The notes under the pieces: generated by a model | What the model was told of the DNA's origin: nothing | Databases searched by the model: none | What the model saw: the letters and a program-made list of their open reading frames with translations, nothing else | Shown: in pieces, positions 45,699 through 56,292 of the stretch | Layout: the number at the start of each line of letters is the position of its first letter | Numbering within the stretch: the stretch's first letter is position 1 | Translations under genes and position numbers: made by a program | Assembly (NCBI GenBank): GCA_003999685.1 | Contig: CP021222.1 | Coordinates: 2,542,001-2,606,000, forward strand | Direction of reading: 5' to 3' | Origin: Taiwanofungus camphoratus | Taxonomy: Eukaryota; Basidiomycota; Agaricomycetes; Polyporales; Taiwanofungaceae | DNA: 64,000 nucleotides

Positions 45699-46833
45699 GG
45701 CGAATGTCGAGCGGGGAGGTGGTAAGTCGAATGGGTTTGGCCTGTGCGACCTAGCTTTGTTCAACACACGGCGGCAGAGGGAAAATGGAGAGGGGTGAAA
45801 GTGACTAGCCAGCAGTCGATGCATCGAACTCGGAGTAATAAAACATTGGCTGCTAAGAGGCGCTTACATCATTCTCTACCAAGTTCAGCCAAGTCCCCAC
45901 GCTCAAAAACGAGGACCGCTCGGGTAGTGAGAATACCTGACGATGGCTCGGGAAATACGCTGAGAAACTGTAGGGAACCCGTGTCAAGGAGATTGCACTC
46001 TGCGTGCACGTCGGCTGCAGCTCAGGCAACGAGCGGAATATTCAGACAACAAAAGAACCATCCTCGGAAACCGGCGTCTCTCACAGGAAACTCCGTTCCC
46101 AAACTGGCTCACACCTGCAACCGCTATCAATCTTCTCGGCATAGAAGCTTGTCTCCTATTAACGTGGGCACTGATATTTCATGACGTCGAAGTAGAAAAC
46201 CCAGCACTACTGCTACCGAGTGTGCGTGACTGAGCGTAGCCTCCCCGAGGGAATGACCGGGACGTCGATAGAGCGAAGACACGGTCAAGAGGTGAATCCA
46301 GACCGGAAGCTGATTCAGAATATCCTGCCCAATGCCTTGGACATTCATTGGCCATGTAGTCTTGTGGGCGGCTCCGCAGGCGGCAATCTCAGTATCTCCT
46401 GACACCTGCTAAGACGGGAGGGGGCCTCGGAAAGATCAAGTGCAATCATCCTTACGTAGTAACAGACTCGCACTCCCATTCCGCCTTGCGGCGAATACAT
46501 ACAGAGAACTATTTACAGACATGTCAGATCAAAGTCGCCATAGATCACGACAAGGTGCTCACCGTCAAGAACAGCTGGGCCAATTGCGTTGTGGCCCGGG
46601 GTTTAATCAGTAGAATGAAAGAAGACGTAATGGACAGATAACAAACGATATAGCATTACAGAGCGAACACGGGAACACATAACAGAGCTTGACGACGAAT
46701 GGTATGGACATAGTAAGCGAACATAAATTTGTCCACGATTGTATCTGATAATGAAAGGAGAAACTTGCAAGACCCGATGGCAAGAGATGATAGGACAGAC
46801 AAACAGGTCAATAAATCTAACACCATAAACCGA
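45699..46833. other. Intergenic region STE23/CKS1
   Basis: About 1.1 kb between tandem minus-strand genes. A 146-codon plus-strand open frame (45744-46184) is very basic (many Arg, Ser, Lys), overlaps the STE23 leader antisense, and has no recognisable homologue features. It is not called. The STE23 promoter should be here. Confidence 0.4.
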
Positions 46834-47346
46834 CTACTTCTTCCTCACTTGCTTCATCAAGCCCTTACCATTGAGAATTTGTGCTTGCTGCTGCTGCTGA
46901 GGAGGCGGGACAAAGTTCTTTGCTCTACGAAACAGAAGAACATGCGGTTCCGGCGCTGCGATCAGACATCGAGGTCATTGGGCCCATTTCTGACCGATGT
47001 CACGACAAAACGACTGACCATGCACTTCATAATGCTCCCAGCCTAGACTCTGCGTAATCCCAATCCCCCTCCATTCCTGCTCGGACAAAAGCCGGAGCGT
47101 GCCGCTCTTGTCCGGGTTGAAGAAATGCTTTGGAATCATTTTGAATAGCGGCTTCGGGAGAATGACATGGCGGTACTCGTACTCATCGTCCGAGTACCTA
47201 TCTGAGTAGTGGATCCTACGAAACCGACATCGTGTGAGCCTTTGTCTTTCGCATCGATGAGAAAGACGAGCCGACTTCTCAATGTACTCCTCCAACTTCT
47301 TCGCGGCCTCCGCTGCAGCAGCTGCCTGCTCTTCCTTGGTCGGCAT
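46834..47346 (-). CDS. CKS1: Cyclin-dependent kinase regulatory subunit
   Basis: Binds Cdk1 and multisite-phosphorylated targets to control mitotic entry and SCF-dependent proteolysis. The start [20 protein letters not shown] is an Ala/Glu-rich helix. An intron of about 60 bases joins IEK to [20 protein letters not shown]. The core continues [20 protein letters not shown] and [21 protein letters not shown] second intron, splitting a Gly/Ala codon, leads to the phosphate-binding [16 protein letters not shown]. The C-terminus is a short Gln run and GLMKQVRKK, stop at 46834-46836. About 130 residues. Signature residues for Cdk and phosphothreonine binding (Arg, Ser, Trp, Arg) are present. Confidence 0.95.
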
Positions 47347-47546
47347 TGGAAATCAAGCGTGTGGTTGTGTGTTCGCTGTGACGGAGAATGCTACGGGTGA
47401 TCAGAGCAGCGAGCGCGAATCGCCCAAACGCGAGGGGTCACATACGTGACACCCATACATAAGTCACGTGATAGCATTACGCGTCTTGGAATTCAGTCTC
47501 CGCGAGCTGTCCTCAGTTTCTCCCCTCGATCAGCAGCGTCGCCCGT

Positions 47547-50500
47547 ATGGACGAGCAGAGCTTTGCAGAGCTTGCCCAAGAGTATGGAATCGATGCCAGC
47601 GACTACGATGAACCATATATTGAAGACTCTGGTTTTGTTTTCTCCCAAGCTGCCATGAACAGCGAATACGATGAGTTTGACGATCTCATAGACCAGATCG
47701 GTGACTATATGCGCATAGACATTGACTAAATTGATGCTGAGGACCGTGTTTTCCGTTAGGGACCTCGTCACCATCTCCTCCAGAGCGCCCAGGAGCTACC
47801 GGTACTCGGAACACTTATGGTTACAACCAGCGGTTCACACGTCACCCCGGCCTCCACACTCCACGCGGACACGAAGACATAACGGAATATGCAGAAGAAA
47901 CGGACTCCAATAATCAAACTCAAAGTTATTACGAATTAGATTATGCCATTGCCCCTTTGTCGAATTGCGTCCCGAGCTTTGACCGCCGTGTGTATGGAAC
48001 GCAATTCAGTAAGGACACCACGAATGTCGGAAATCAGGTTTTTGGTTTTTGACGAAGTGAAATTAGTGCCCAGACAGTCTTCTCAGCGTTCGGCTCATTC
48101 TATACGCTTGACCCGGGAGGAAAGTCAACGCTTCGGAGTCGTCGATCAGCTGCTCAATCGCAACCAGCAGAAGACTCCTGCTGAGCTGACTCATGACGCA
48201 GACACTGTGTCTAGAGGGTCAAATCCGCGTAATGCACACGGTATCCGACTACGTCCCGTGTCCGAGCTCCGTAAGTCGAGGAACGTTTCCACTACGTCGC
48301 CAAGCATCCGCTCATCATTGATACATGAACCTCCTCGCATATACCTCGTGCATATACCCCTTCAGCTGACATGTACCGGGTTATGTTCAAATTTGGGGTG
48401 TTCAACGCCGTACAGTCGAAGTGCTTCGATACAGTATGTTCTGGATATCTTCGCTTCGAGGGCCGAGGCTAAATCAGTCGTCAACCAACCACATTGCTGG
48501 CATTAGGTGATGCATACGGATGAGAACATGGTGCGCCCTTTCCGCGGACGATCAGATCTTATGTCTACGCTTATGTCGAGCTTATCTGATTTGGATTCCA
48601 GGTCATAAGCGGTAAGTACCTGCTTCTTTCCGTGAGATCGCGAATCTCAAACCGGGCATGGGCAAAGCTCCTACCGGGAGCGGGAAGACTGTCCTTTTTG
48701 AGCTCGCGATCATTCGCATGCTTACGCAGGCAAGTGGAAATGGCAAGACAGACAAGTGCATATACGTGGCGCCTACGAAGGTATTAAGGTAGTTTGTCTA
48801 GCATGCTTTGAGATGACCGATTGCCAGTTGCTTGCCGCTTTTGAAGGCACTATGCTCAGAAAAATGTAGGGACTGGACGGCAAAATTTCAGCCATTAGGT
48901 GTCAACTGTAAGTGGTGTCTTCTTGCAACCAATCCTCGATGTTCAGCATGATCCGTTCATCACTACCAGGCTGTGAACTCACCGGCGATACCGTACACTT
49001 TGGTAAGAGCGCTTGGGGCAATGCCAGGGATGCCTCTGTAATGTAGGTCTTTCGCATGGTTTTAAGGTTCTTGTTCAAGCTCATAAGATTCTCCGTTGCT
49101 GGTGGTAGTATTACTACTGTGAGCTCCGAGGCTCATGACCGTCCACGCGATGTGTCTTGCTTACTGTTCCTCAGGGCGAGAAGTGGGATAGTCTCACTCG
49201 AAATTGGTCAGTTTCGTGTGTTCTCTGTGGAGTGAAGTGGACGAAAGGTCCGAACAACTTCTATTTGCCCCATCGATTGCAGGCGAGACCATGGTCAAAT
49301 CCTCTCACAGATCCAACTCTTCCTTGTCGACGAAGTAAGCGTCTATCAGCTTTGTCTCCCGCTCGGACGCCGAAACTCTCCTGCGTTCTCCACAGGTGCA
49401 TATCCTCAACGAGTCCCGTGGGAGTACTCTCGAGGTAATACTCTCACGGATGAAGACTCGTGGGTCCTCCGTCCGCTTCCTTGTCGTCTCTGCAACTGTC
49501 CCTAATATCGAGGATGTGGCGAGCTGGATCGGAGACGGCACCTCAGATGGATCTGCAACCATAATGCAGGTTCGCCTTCCACTCTCCTTCGTTTTCGAAC
49601 GTAAGGTTCCCTCAATCGTATCTCGCTTATCTTTGATATGCCCAGTTCGGCGAGGACTTTCGGCCATGCATACTTTCCAAATTCGTGTATGGTATACCCA
49701 GGAAGAGGGATCACAACGATTTCGCGTACCAGCGTACCCTTGATTACCGCCTGTACAGTATTTTGCAGCGGCATTCAGCCAACAAGCCCGTGTTGGTGTT
49801 TTGCTCGACTAGGAAGGGTATGCCTAGACCATAAGTCGTCACGAGCCTCGAGGGACCTGTGTTGATTAGAGGTTATGATGCAGGCGTGATGGCGACTGCA
49901 GAGCAGATCATGAAAGAATACGAAGAAGCGACGGAAAAGAAACAGCTGTTACCTTGGACTCGGCCTCCAAGGTGACGTTACCTCATCTAAATTCCATGGT
50001 GACGAGTCCATGGTGCTGATGCCCATCTTTGCAGAATCGAGCAGAACTTCGCCAACAAGCGGCTGGAGAGTAAGTTTCTTCCCATCACTCTCGTTTCCGA
50101 TGCTTACGGTTCGTCTTACACGTGTAGAACTAGCTGCATGTGGGATAGGGATTCATCATGCAGGTATGAGCATGAGCGATAGGAGGGCGACAGAAGAACT
50201 GTATCTCAAGAAGTTGCTTCGGATTGTATTCGCAACCTCTGTAAGTACTTTCATCCCACCAGCGATGTTATACCAATCGCATAATCGACTCAGACCTTGG
50301 CGGTCGGAGTTAACCTACGTGCGTAAGGTTTCCGCCTATGCTTCATAAATACGTAATTATCTACAATTACCTCTCTAGCCGCCCATACCGTGGTCATCAA
50401 GGGTGTCAAAATTTTTCAAAACAACACATCGCAAGAGTATTCAGACCTTGACATTATGCAAATGATGGGTCGCGCCGTATGTATAACAGATTGTGGCATT

Positions 50501-53500
50501 AACTTTGGAGCTCATGTATTACTTGTTCGTCGCTCTTGCAGGGTCGTCCTCAATTCGGTGAGTTACGTGCAAAGAGGAAGTTACGCGTGACCATATATAT
50601 ATGTATGAAAATCTCCTGCAGACAAGGAGGGTGTCGCTATCATCATGTGCGAGACAGAGCTCGAAGCGAAGTATAAGGCCCTCGTCCAGGGTCAGACCGT
50701 ACTCGAAAGTTGTCTACACCTTAACCTTTCTGAGCACATAAATTCCGAAGTGGGGCTGGGGACTATCACTGATCTTGACACGGCTAAGAAGTGGCTGCAT
50801 AGCTCCTTTTTGTACAGGAGAATTAAGAAGAACCCCAAACACTATGCAATTGGAAAGGAGAGTGGCCAGACATGGCAAGAACGGATCGATGACATGGTCA
50901 CGCAAAGCGTTGAGAAGTTGCAAGAAACGGAGCTCATTACGTATTCGGACGAAAATCACAGTCGACTTTGTTCTACAGAATACGGCGACATCATGAGCAA
51001 GGTACGCGAGCATTCTTGCTGCATGCTTGCAATCTTATCGAGACAATTGCAGTTTTATGTGCGACAGTCAACAGTAACAAGATTCTTGTGCGACCTTGTG
51101 ATGTGTAGCTCATGTAGTCTCCGCAGATGAGCCTGATACTCAAATTGCCGGAACGTGCTACTTCCCGAGAAATAGTACGTGATGTCGTTGGTCGTGTCAG
51201 TCCTATGACTAATTAATGTCTTACTCTAGCTTGAGATGATATCGAATGCAGAGGAGTCAGTCATGCGCTCGCGTTTGTACCCTCAAATCCTGAACTTGTT
51301 GTGCATTAGATTCTCTGGCATCAAGATCCGCGGTGGAGAGAAACAAGTAACACATTCGGCGCTCTCCTCACTGATCGCAATTGGTTGATATTGTTCTCGT
51401 CTAGGTATATAATAAGATGCGGGAGCATAATGATATACGATTCCAGATCAAGAAGGTCGAAAAACCAGCCGACAAGGTTTTCATGTTAATCCAAGTTGGC
51501 CAAGTCGCTTAATGTTTATTACGTGTAAGCTGACGGTCGTCTCATGTCAGGCTGTTCTTGGTGGCATCAGTCTCTCTGATTCTGAATACAAGAGTGGAGA
51601 CACCAACCCGGGACTGGAGGCGGTGTCTGTATTTCGCCATGTTCCAAGGGTGGCCAAAGGTTGACATCGTTCCCTACATGGATTTGTGCTTTGTCTCTAA
51701 TGAGGATTTATTGCAAAAGCTGCTGTTGAGGTCGCTATCGTGAAAAAGGCAGGGGCTCAGATCAAGCATGGCCTCGAGGTGTTCGTGCTATTCCCAATTC
51801 TCGTTTAACTTGTTGACACATGGTCACAGGATGCGCTGTCTGAACGCGAGAGCTTGGGAGGATCGTCCCGTCGTATTGCGCCAGATTGAACATATCGGGG
51901 AGAAATCGTAAGTTGTCCACCCTTAGATGTGCGATAGGCACTGATGATGAATGACTACAGCCTCAAGGTCTGTCATGATGTTCGCTACGTTGTCGTAATC
52001 TGATTGCCTCTGGTAGGTCCTTGCAGAACATAACATTACGACATTTACTGCCTTGCGCAGACAAGATCCCTTGAGACTTGAAGCTGTATGCCGGACCAGT
52101 GGTTTGGACATGACTTTATATTGACAGAATCTCCAGCTTTTAAATCGCCGGCCCCCTTTCGGTCATGAAATGCTCGCGTCCGTGAATCAATTCCCCCAAT
52201 ATCTTCTCAAAATAATTGAGAAAGACATGACTACACACGGAGGGGAAAAACCAATTGAGATCGAACTATCGATTGAATGCGGTCTTGTCACAGAAGGTTC
52301 GACTACACACAGGCAGAAAAAGAAAGGCAAGCCTAAGGTGTCAGATATGACGGTGGTGCTCACCTTAACTTCCGACCTCGAGTTTATCGACTTCCGCCGC
52401 ATCCCGTGCGTCTGATACTAGCCCCATCTCCCTGTTGTTCATGAGTTTTCTAGGACCAAGGCATTGAGAGAATCAAAGTCGTTCTCGGTCACATATCAAT
52501 TGACGAAGCCCAGTCAATCCGTCACAGTCCACATTGCCTCGGTAAATGTATTCTATCCTGAATGCGCAGGTGTCTGAGTGTTCCATAGGAGGATATCGCT
52601 GGCGTCACGGTGACTGAAACATATAAACCAAAGGTGGCTGCAGAAAATTACCCCACTATGGATACTCGACCACAAAGCTCTCTGGTGCCGTGAATCAGTT
52701 TCTTTCTTACAATCAAGTCTGATAACATGCCGTAGGACATGATGCTTGAGGGGCTGGACGATGATCCGGACTTCTGGAACATGGGCCCAGACGACGAGGA
52801 CATTCCAAAAGCGACGCATATGAAAACATCCGGTTTGCAGCCATAGTACGATGACGTAATTCAGTCGGTGTCTGACGCCTCGCCACAGAAACAGGCGATT
52901 CCCCTCTCAAGCATAAGTTCGAGTCTGGTAAGTCCTCTACCGGCAACAAGGCAGATGTCAAAGGAGGTGCAAGTCCTTTGAAGACACTTCTCGGGCCCAA
53001 GCGGCTTTCTAATGGGAATTATGAGTACGTGGAGTTCTTATGTATCTGGAGTATCTTCGTATCATTCCATCATCATAGATGTAATCATACCTGCAAGAAC
53101 AAAACAAAATGTCGGCATATGTGGTAAGTCCTTCAACTAGCGTAGGTGACAGACACACAGACCACCTTGAAGCTGTCGTGACGGCGTACCGAAACCTCCG
53201 CCGTTATCAAAGAGACGTGTAGAGATTCTCTGTGCAGATGACTACCCTCAGGACAAATCGAGCAAATTACAGTCAGCGCTCCGAGGTGGTTTTGTACATG
53301 ATATTCAAGTTGAAGATGCCGTGAAGGCGAAGCCGAAACCAAAGTTGAAGCCATGCGATAGATCAGACGCCCGCCTGCAGCATCTAGAAACTTTGCACGA
53401 ACATACTAACGTCAGTGAAAATTTGAAGCTCTCGAGTGGACGCCGAATCAAACTCCAGGACCAACGAACTGCAAAGACTCAAAGTAAAGGCAAGCAGAAC

Positions 53501-54462
53501 GCAGTTCCAAACTTTGACATAAACTTCATGCGCCTGAATGACGGGGATCCCTCTATCCCTGATTTGTCTGAGGTCGACGGATCAGATGTTGACCTTCCAG
53601 AGCCACGCGAACTCTTGAATGCCCATATCGGCTCGATGCAGCAAGGAGAACGATGCTCTGATCTATCAGAGACAGATTACTCGAATTCAGAGATCGACGC
53701 ACTCATAAGGGTTGTCCCGTTGTGTGACTCTCAGGACGGCGATGACCCAGACAAAAATGGGCCTACTGGCGATTGTGCCCGGCGCACCTCTACTCTTCCA
53801 CAGCATCCTCCAAGACAGGCAACACCATACTCATCTCCTGATCGGAAGAGAAAACGGGGTGGAGATTCTGCACCGTCTACACCGAAGCGCTCTAGGTCAT
53901 CCAATAAACATTCTGATGCACCTTCAATCTCCTTCCCCGTTCAAACCCGGAAGGTATGTGTCATTGGGATGCTTTGTCCCAGTTGCTTCATTGTTGTGTG
54001 CAGAAATCTCAGTCTAGCGCTGCACCACCTACTGAATGCAATGAAAAACAGGAACGATTGTTTCTTACTACGTCATCAGACGAGGAAGACTCCACACTCA
54101 AGGTGGATGTAGATGCATCCCCGAAAGACGAGACGGTCTCGCCGCGGCATTCTGGCCAACTGGCAGGCAACGACGACTTTGTTGTGGATGAAAGCCTTTT
54201 CCGAATACTATCGGCAACGTCCTCCCCGCCAACGTCTCTTGTTCCGAAACCTTACAAGACGTGTCCAGCAACACTATCCAGTGATAGGGATTTCCTGCAG
54301 CCTTTAGCAGGTCCTTGTGAACCAATAGGACAAGACAGCGCGAAGGTCTATCACTCGACCTACGAATGGGAAGATGAAGACCCAGATCCTGGTTCGTATA
54401 ATAAAGGACTGGAAGATCTTGAGGCTTGGCTGCAGAGCGGTGCGGTGGAGATCATAGAATAG
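47547..54462 (+). CDS. MER3: Meiotic DNA helicase MER3/HFM1
   Basis: Ski2-like helicase that stabilises D-loops for class I crossovers in meiosis. The start MDEQSFAELAQEYGIDASDY leads through an acidic N-terminus and FKFGVFNAVQSKCFD (Q-motif-like). Helicase motifs follow: APTGSGKTVLFEL (I), YVAPTKAL (Ia), LFLVDEVHILNESRGSTLE (II, split by an intron), FLVVSATVPN (III), LVFCSTRK (IV), ACGIGIHHAGMSMSDRR (V) and QMMGRAGRPQFD (VI). The Sec63-like domain reads LLNRRPPFGHEMLASVNQFP. A zinc knuckle, CNHTCKNKTKCRHMCC, follows. The tail is a long disordered segment ending EAWLQSGAVEIIE at 54462. More than 20 exons are needed, including inferred ones of 24, 10, 16 and 7 bases. Spliced length is about 1,500-1,600 residues. 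Confidence 0.92.
48507..48530 (+). other. MER3: MER3 small exon, 24 bases
   Basis: Encodes VMHTDENM in phase 0, flanked by ATTAG and GTGCGC. It sits just before the 10-base exon, and both are needed to reach the Walker A motif in frame. Confidence 0.7.
48602..48611 (+). other. MER3: MER3 micro-exon, 10 bases
   Basis: GTCATAAGCG is flanked by TTCCAG and GTAAGTACC. It encodes Val-Ile-Ser plus the first base of Ala, giving ENM-VIS-APTGSGKT across three exons. Flanking introns are 71 and 56 bases. Confidence 0.7.
50542..50557 (+). other. MER3: MER3 micro-exon, 16 bases
   Basis: GGTCGTCCTCAATTCG lies between CTTGCAG and GTGAGTTACG. It encodes GRPQF and the first base of Asp, completing helicase motif VI (MMGRA-GRPQFD). 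Flanking introns are 65 and 64 bases. Confidence 0.8.
51961..51967 (+). other. MER3: MER3 micro-exon, 7 bases
   Basis: CCTCAAG lies between CTACAG and GTCTGTC. It restores the frame between IGEKS and VLAEHN, giving EKSLKVLAEHNITTF. Skipping it would shift the frame. Flanking introns are 53 and 49 bases. Confidence 0.6.
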
Positions 54463-54564
54463 AATGGAGCAATGGATGTCTAGCAATGTCAGCCTTTTGC
54501 ATTATGCTGGTGTAGATGTAAACTACCAAACCACTGAAGGAATTTCAATCCCAAAGTTTCATGA

Positions 54565-56127
54565 TCATGACTTTTGCTTGTTGCCTCCCTCGTCTCTGAA
54601 ACCTGGCCCTGACGGGGGATCGATGAAGACCTTCAAGACGGTTCTGAATCTTTCATCCCATTCCACGTTCGCCTCAGGCTTCACGATGTTCCAGCCCTCC
54701 TCGTCGGCCCGCCATCTAAGCTCCTTCTTCATCCGTTCTGCACGCAATTCAACCTCTGTGGGTGGCGGGTTGTTTATCTCTTCCTTCGTAGCCTTGCGCG
54801 TTCCCCTCGCAATCGCTCGTGCTGTTTCGAGCCTGGCAGGCAGTGACGCGTAGTAATCTACGCGTGCCTTCTCTATCTCGGATGCAAATGAACGAACTGT
54901 GGACTTTTTGTAGTACGACTCGGCATCTCTATCAAAGTCAAGGTCTGTGGCGGGGACCTCTGAAAGATGCGGCCTCGCAGAGAAGGTGGTGGGATCAGCC
55001 ATCTCCGCGCTTTGTTCAAGGTTCTCAGCAGGCGGAGCAGTAAATGGGCGCGCTTCGCCCATGATTAGCCTATAAGCTGCCTCTGCGCCAGCACGCACTT
55101 TATTGCGCTGGTTGAAGAAGCCCCAAATCATATGAGGAATCTGCATGAAACCGAGGTGGTCGACAAAAGTTACCAAGAGAAGTGGAGGCTGAAGAGGTAT
55201 GTTGGCGGGCGGTGTGGTCGTAGTCGTAGTAATTAACGAAGACTCTTTGGTACTGGAAGATGATGGCTGCGGGACACGGAGGTGCGGGGGTGTGAAGGGA
55301 GACACTGATTTTGATTGAGGGAGTCGTGAGACCGTCGGGATGGGCTCGCCTTCCACGTCTGGGCCATCTGTTTGAGGTTCCAGTTCTGGCTCGTCAAACT
55401 TACCATCTGACTCGAGTATGCCAGCCAACTGTTCCTCTCTATCCACGATTTCAAGGCCATCTGTCCAGCCACGCTTCAAGCCCGCCATAAATTCCTTGAA
55501 AGTCGGTCTACCCACGATGACGGTGCCGCCTTCAAGTTTACGGCGACGCTTGTCTTCGGGAGAAGTATTGGGAAGAACGACCGGTGTCAGAGGGGGCTGA
55601 TCCAGTCCAAGCGTTAGCCTGCGCTGGGAACGAATGTCATCTGCAATCCATCTGGCAAGGTCCCCATGTCGCTTGCCGGTGATCATTTCATAATCGACTG
55701 CTGCTGCAACAAGAATAGGCTGATCACACCGTCAAAGTTACATACATGACGAAAGGAGTGTATGCCGGACCTTGACGTACTTCCGGAAGTATCTCATGCT
55801 TTGGTCATAGTCCTCGTCACCGGGCCATTTTGAGCCGTATACAGTGATCTTGCGCGGGTAGTCCATGCTGTGCAGCGGTACCTCTGCTAGATGCTTGACC
55901 TTGTCTACGTACTCTTGACGGATTTGTTTGCATTGTCGCCGGTCGTAGAAGTAGTAGCCTGTAACGGCCGAAGTCACGCCAATAAAAATGAGCCAGTTTC
56001 GCGAAGGAAGTTTTGGACGCTTGTCAAGCCATGAAGGCGGGATGCCAGTATACTGCAGTACAGTTCTTATTCCGGATTGTCGTGGTTTAGCCGCAAGAAC
56101 GACGTTGTCACTAACATTTGTGCTCAT
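54565..56127 (-). CDS. TIM54: Mitochondrial inner-membrane translocase subunit Tim54
   Basis: Component of the TIM22 carrier translocase facing the intermembrane space. The start MSTNVSDNVVLAAKPRQSGI precedes QYTGIPPSWLDKRPKLPSRN, a Tim54 hallmark. The single membrane helix is NWLIFIGVTSAVTGYYFYD. After it come YPRKITVYGSKWPGDEDYDQ and SMRYFRKYVK. One intron leads to PILVAAAVDYEMITGKRHGD and LARWIADDIRSQRRLTLGLD. A loop with a Thr run (LITTTTTTPPAN) and the folded C-terminus (VTFVDHLGFMQIPHMIWGFF) follow. It ends DEGGNKQKS at 54565. About 500 residues. Convergent with MER3 (102 bases between stops) and divergent from PRP45. Confidence 0.92.
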
Positions 56128-56292
56128 CGCTAGCGCGATAGACCAGAAGAAAATCCCAAGGCAGGATGAGTAGTCCAAAAGCGGTAATGCCTCGGAGTTC
56201 GCCGATAGCAAAGCCACCAGAACCAAACAAGAAACTACAACCGTTTCAGCAATCGACGTCGCTGACCAAAGTTCGTACTGAGCTTTTGCAAG
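56128..56292. promoter_or_regulatory. Compact divergent promoter TIM54/PRP45
   Basis: 165 bases separate the two start codons, the shortest divergent gap in the window. No TATA element is evident. Shared regulation is inferred from arrangement. Confidence 0.4.

Noticed and set aside
45744-46184. 146-codon plus-strand frame rich in Arg and Ser
   Set aside because: It overlaps the STE23 leader antisense, has no recognisable domain, and looks like a chance frame in GC-rich DNA.
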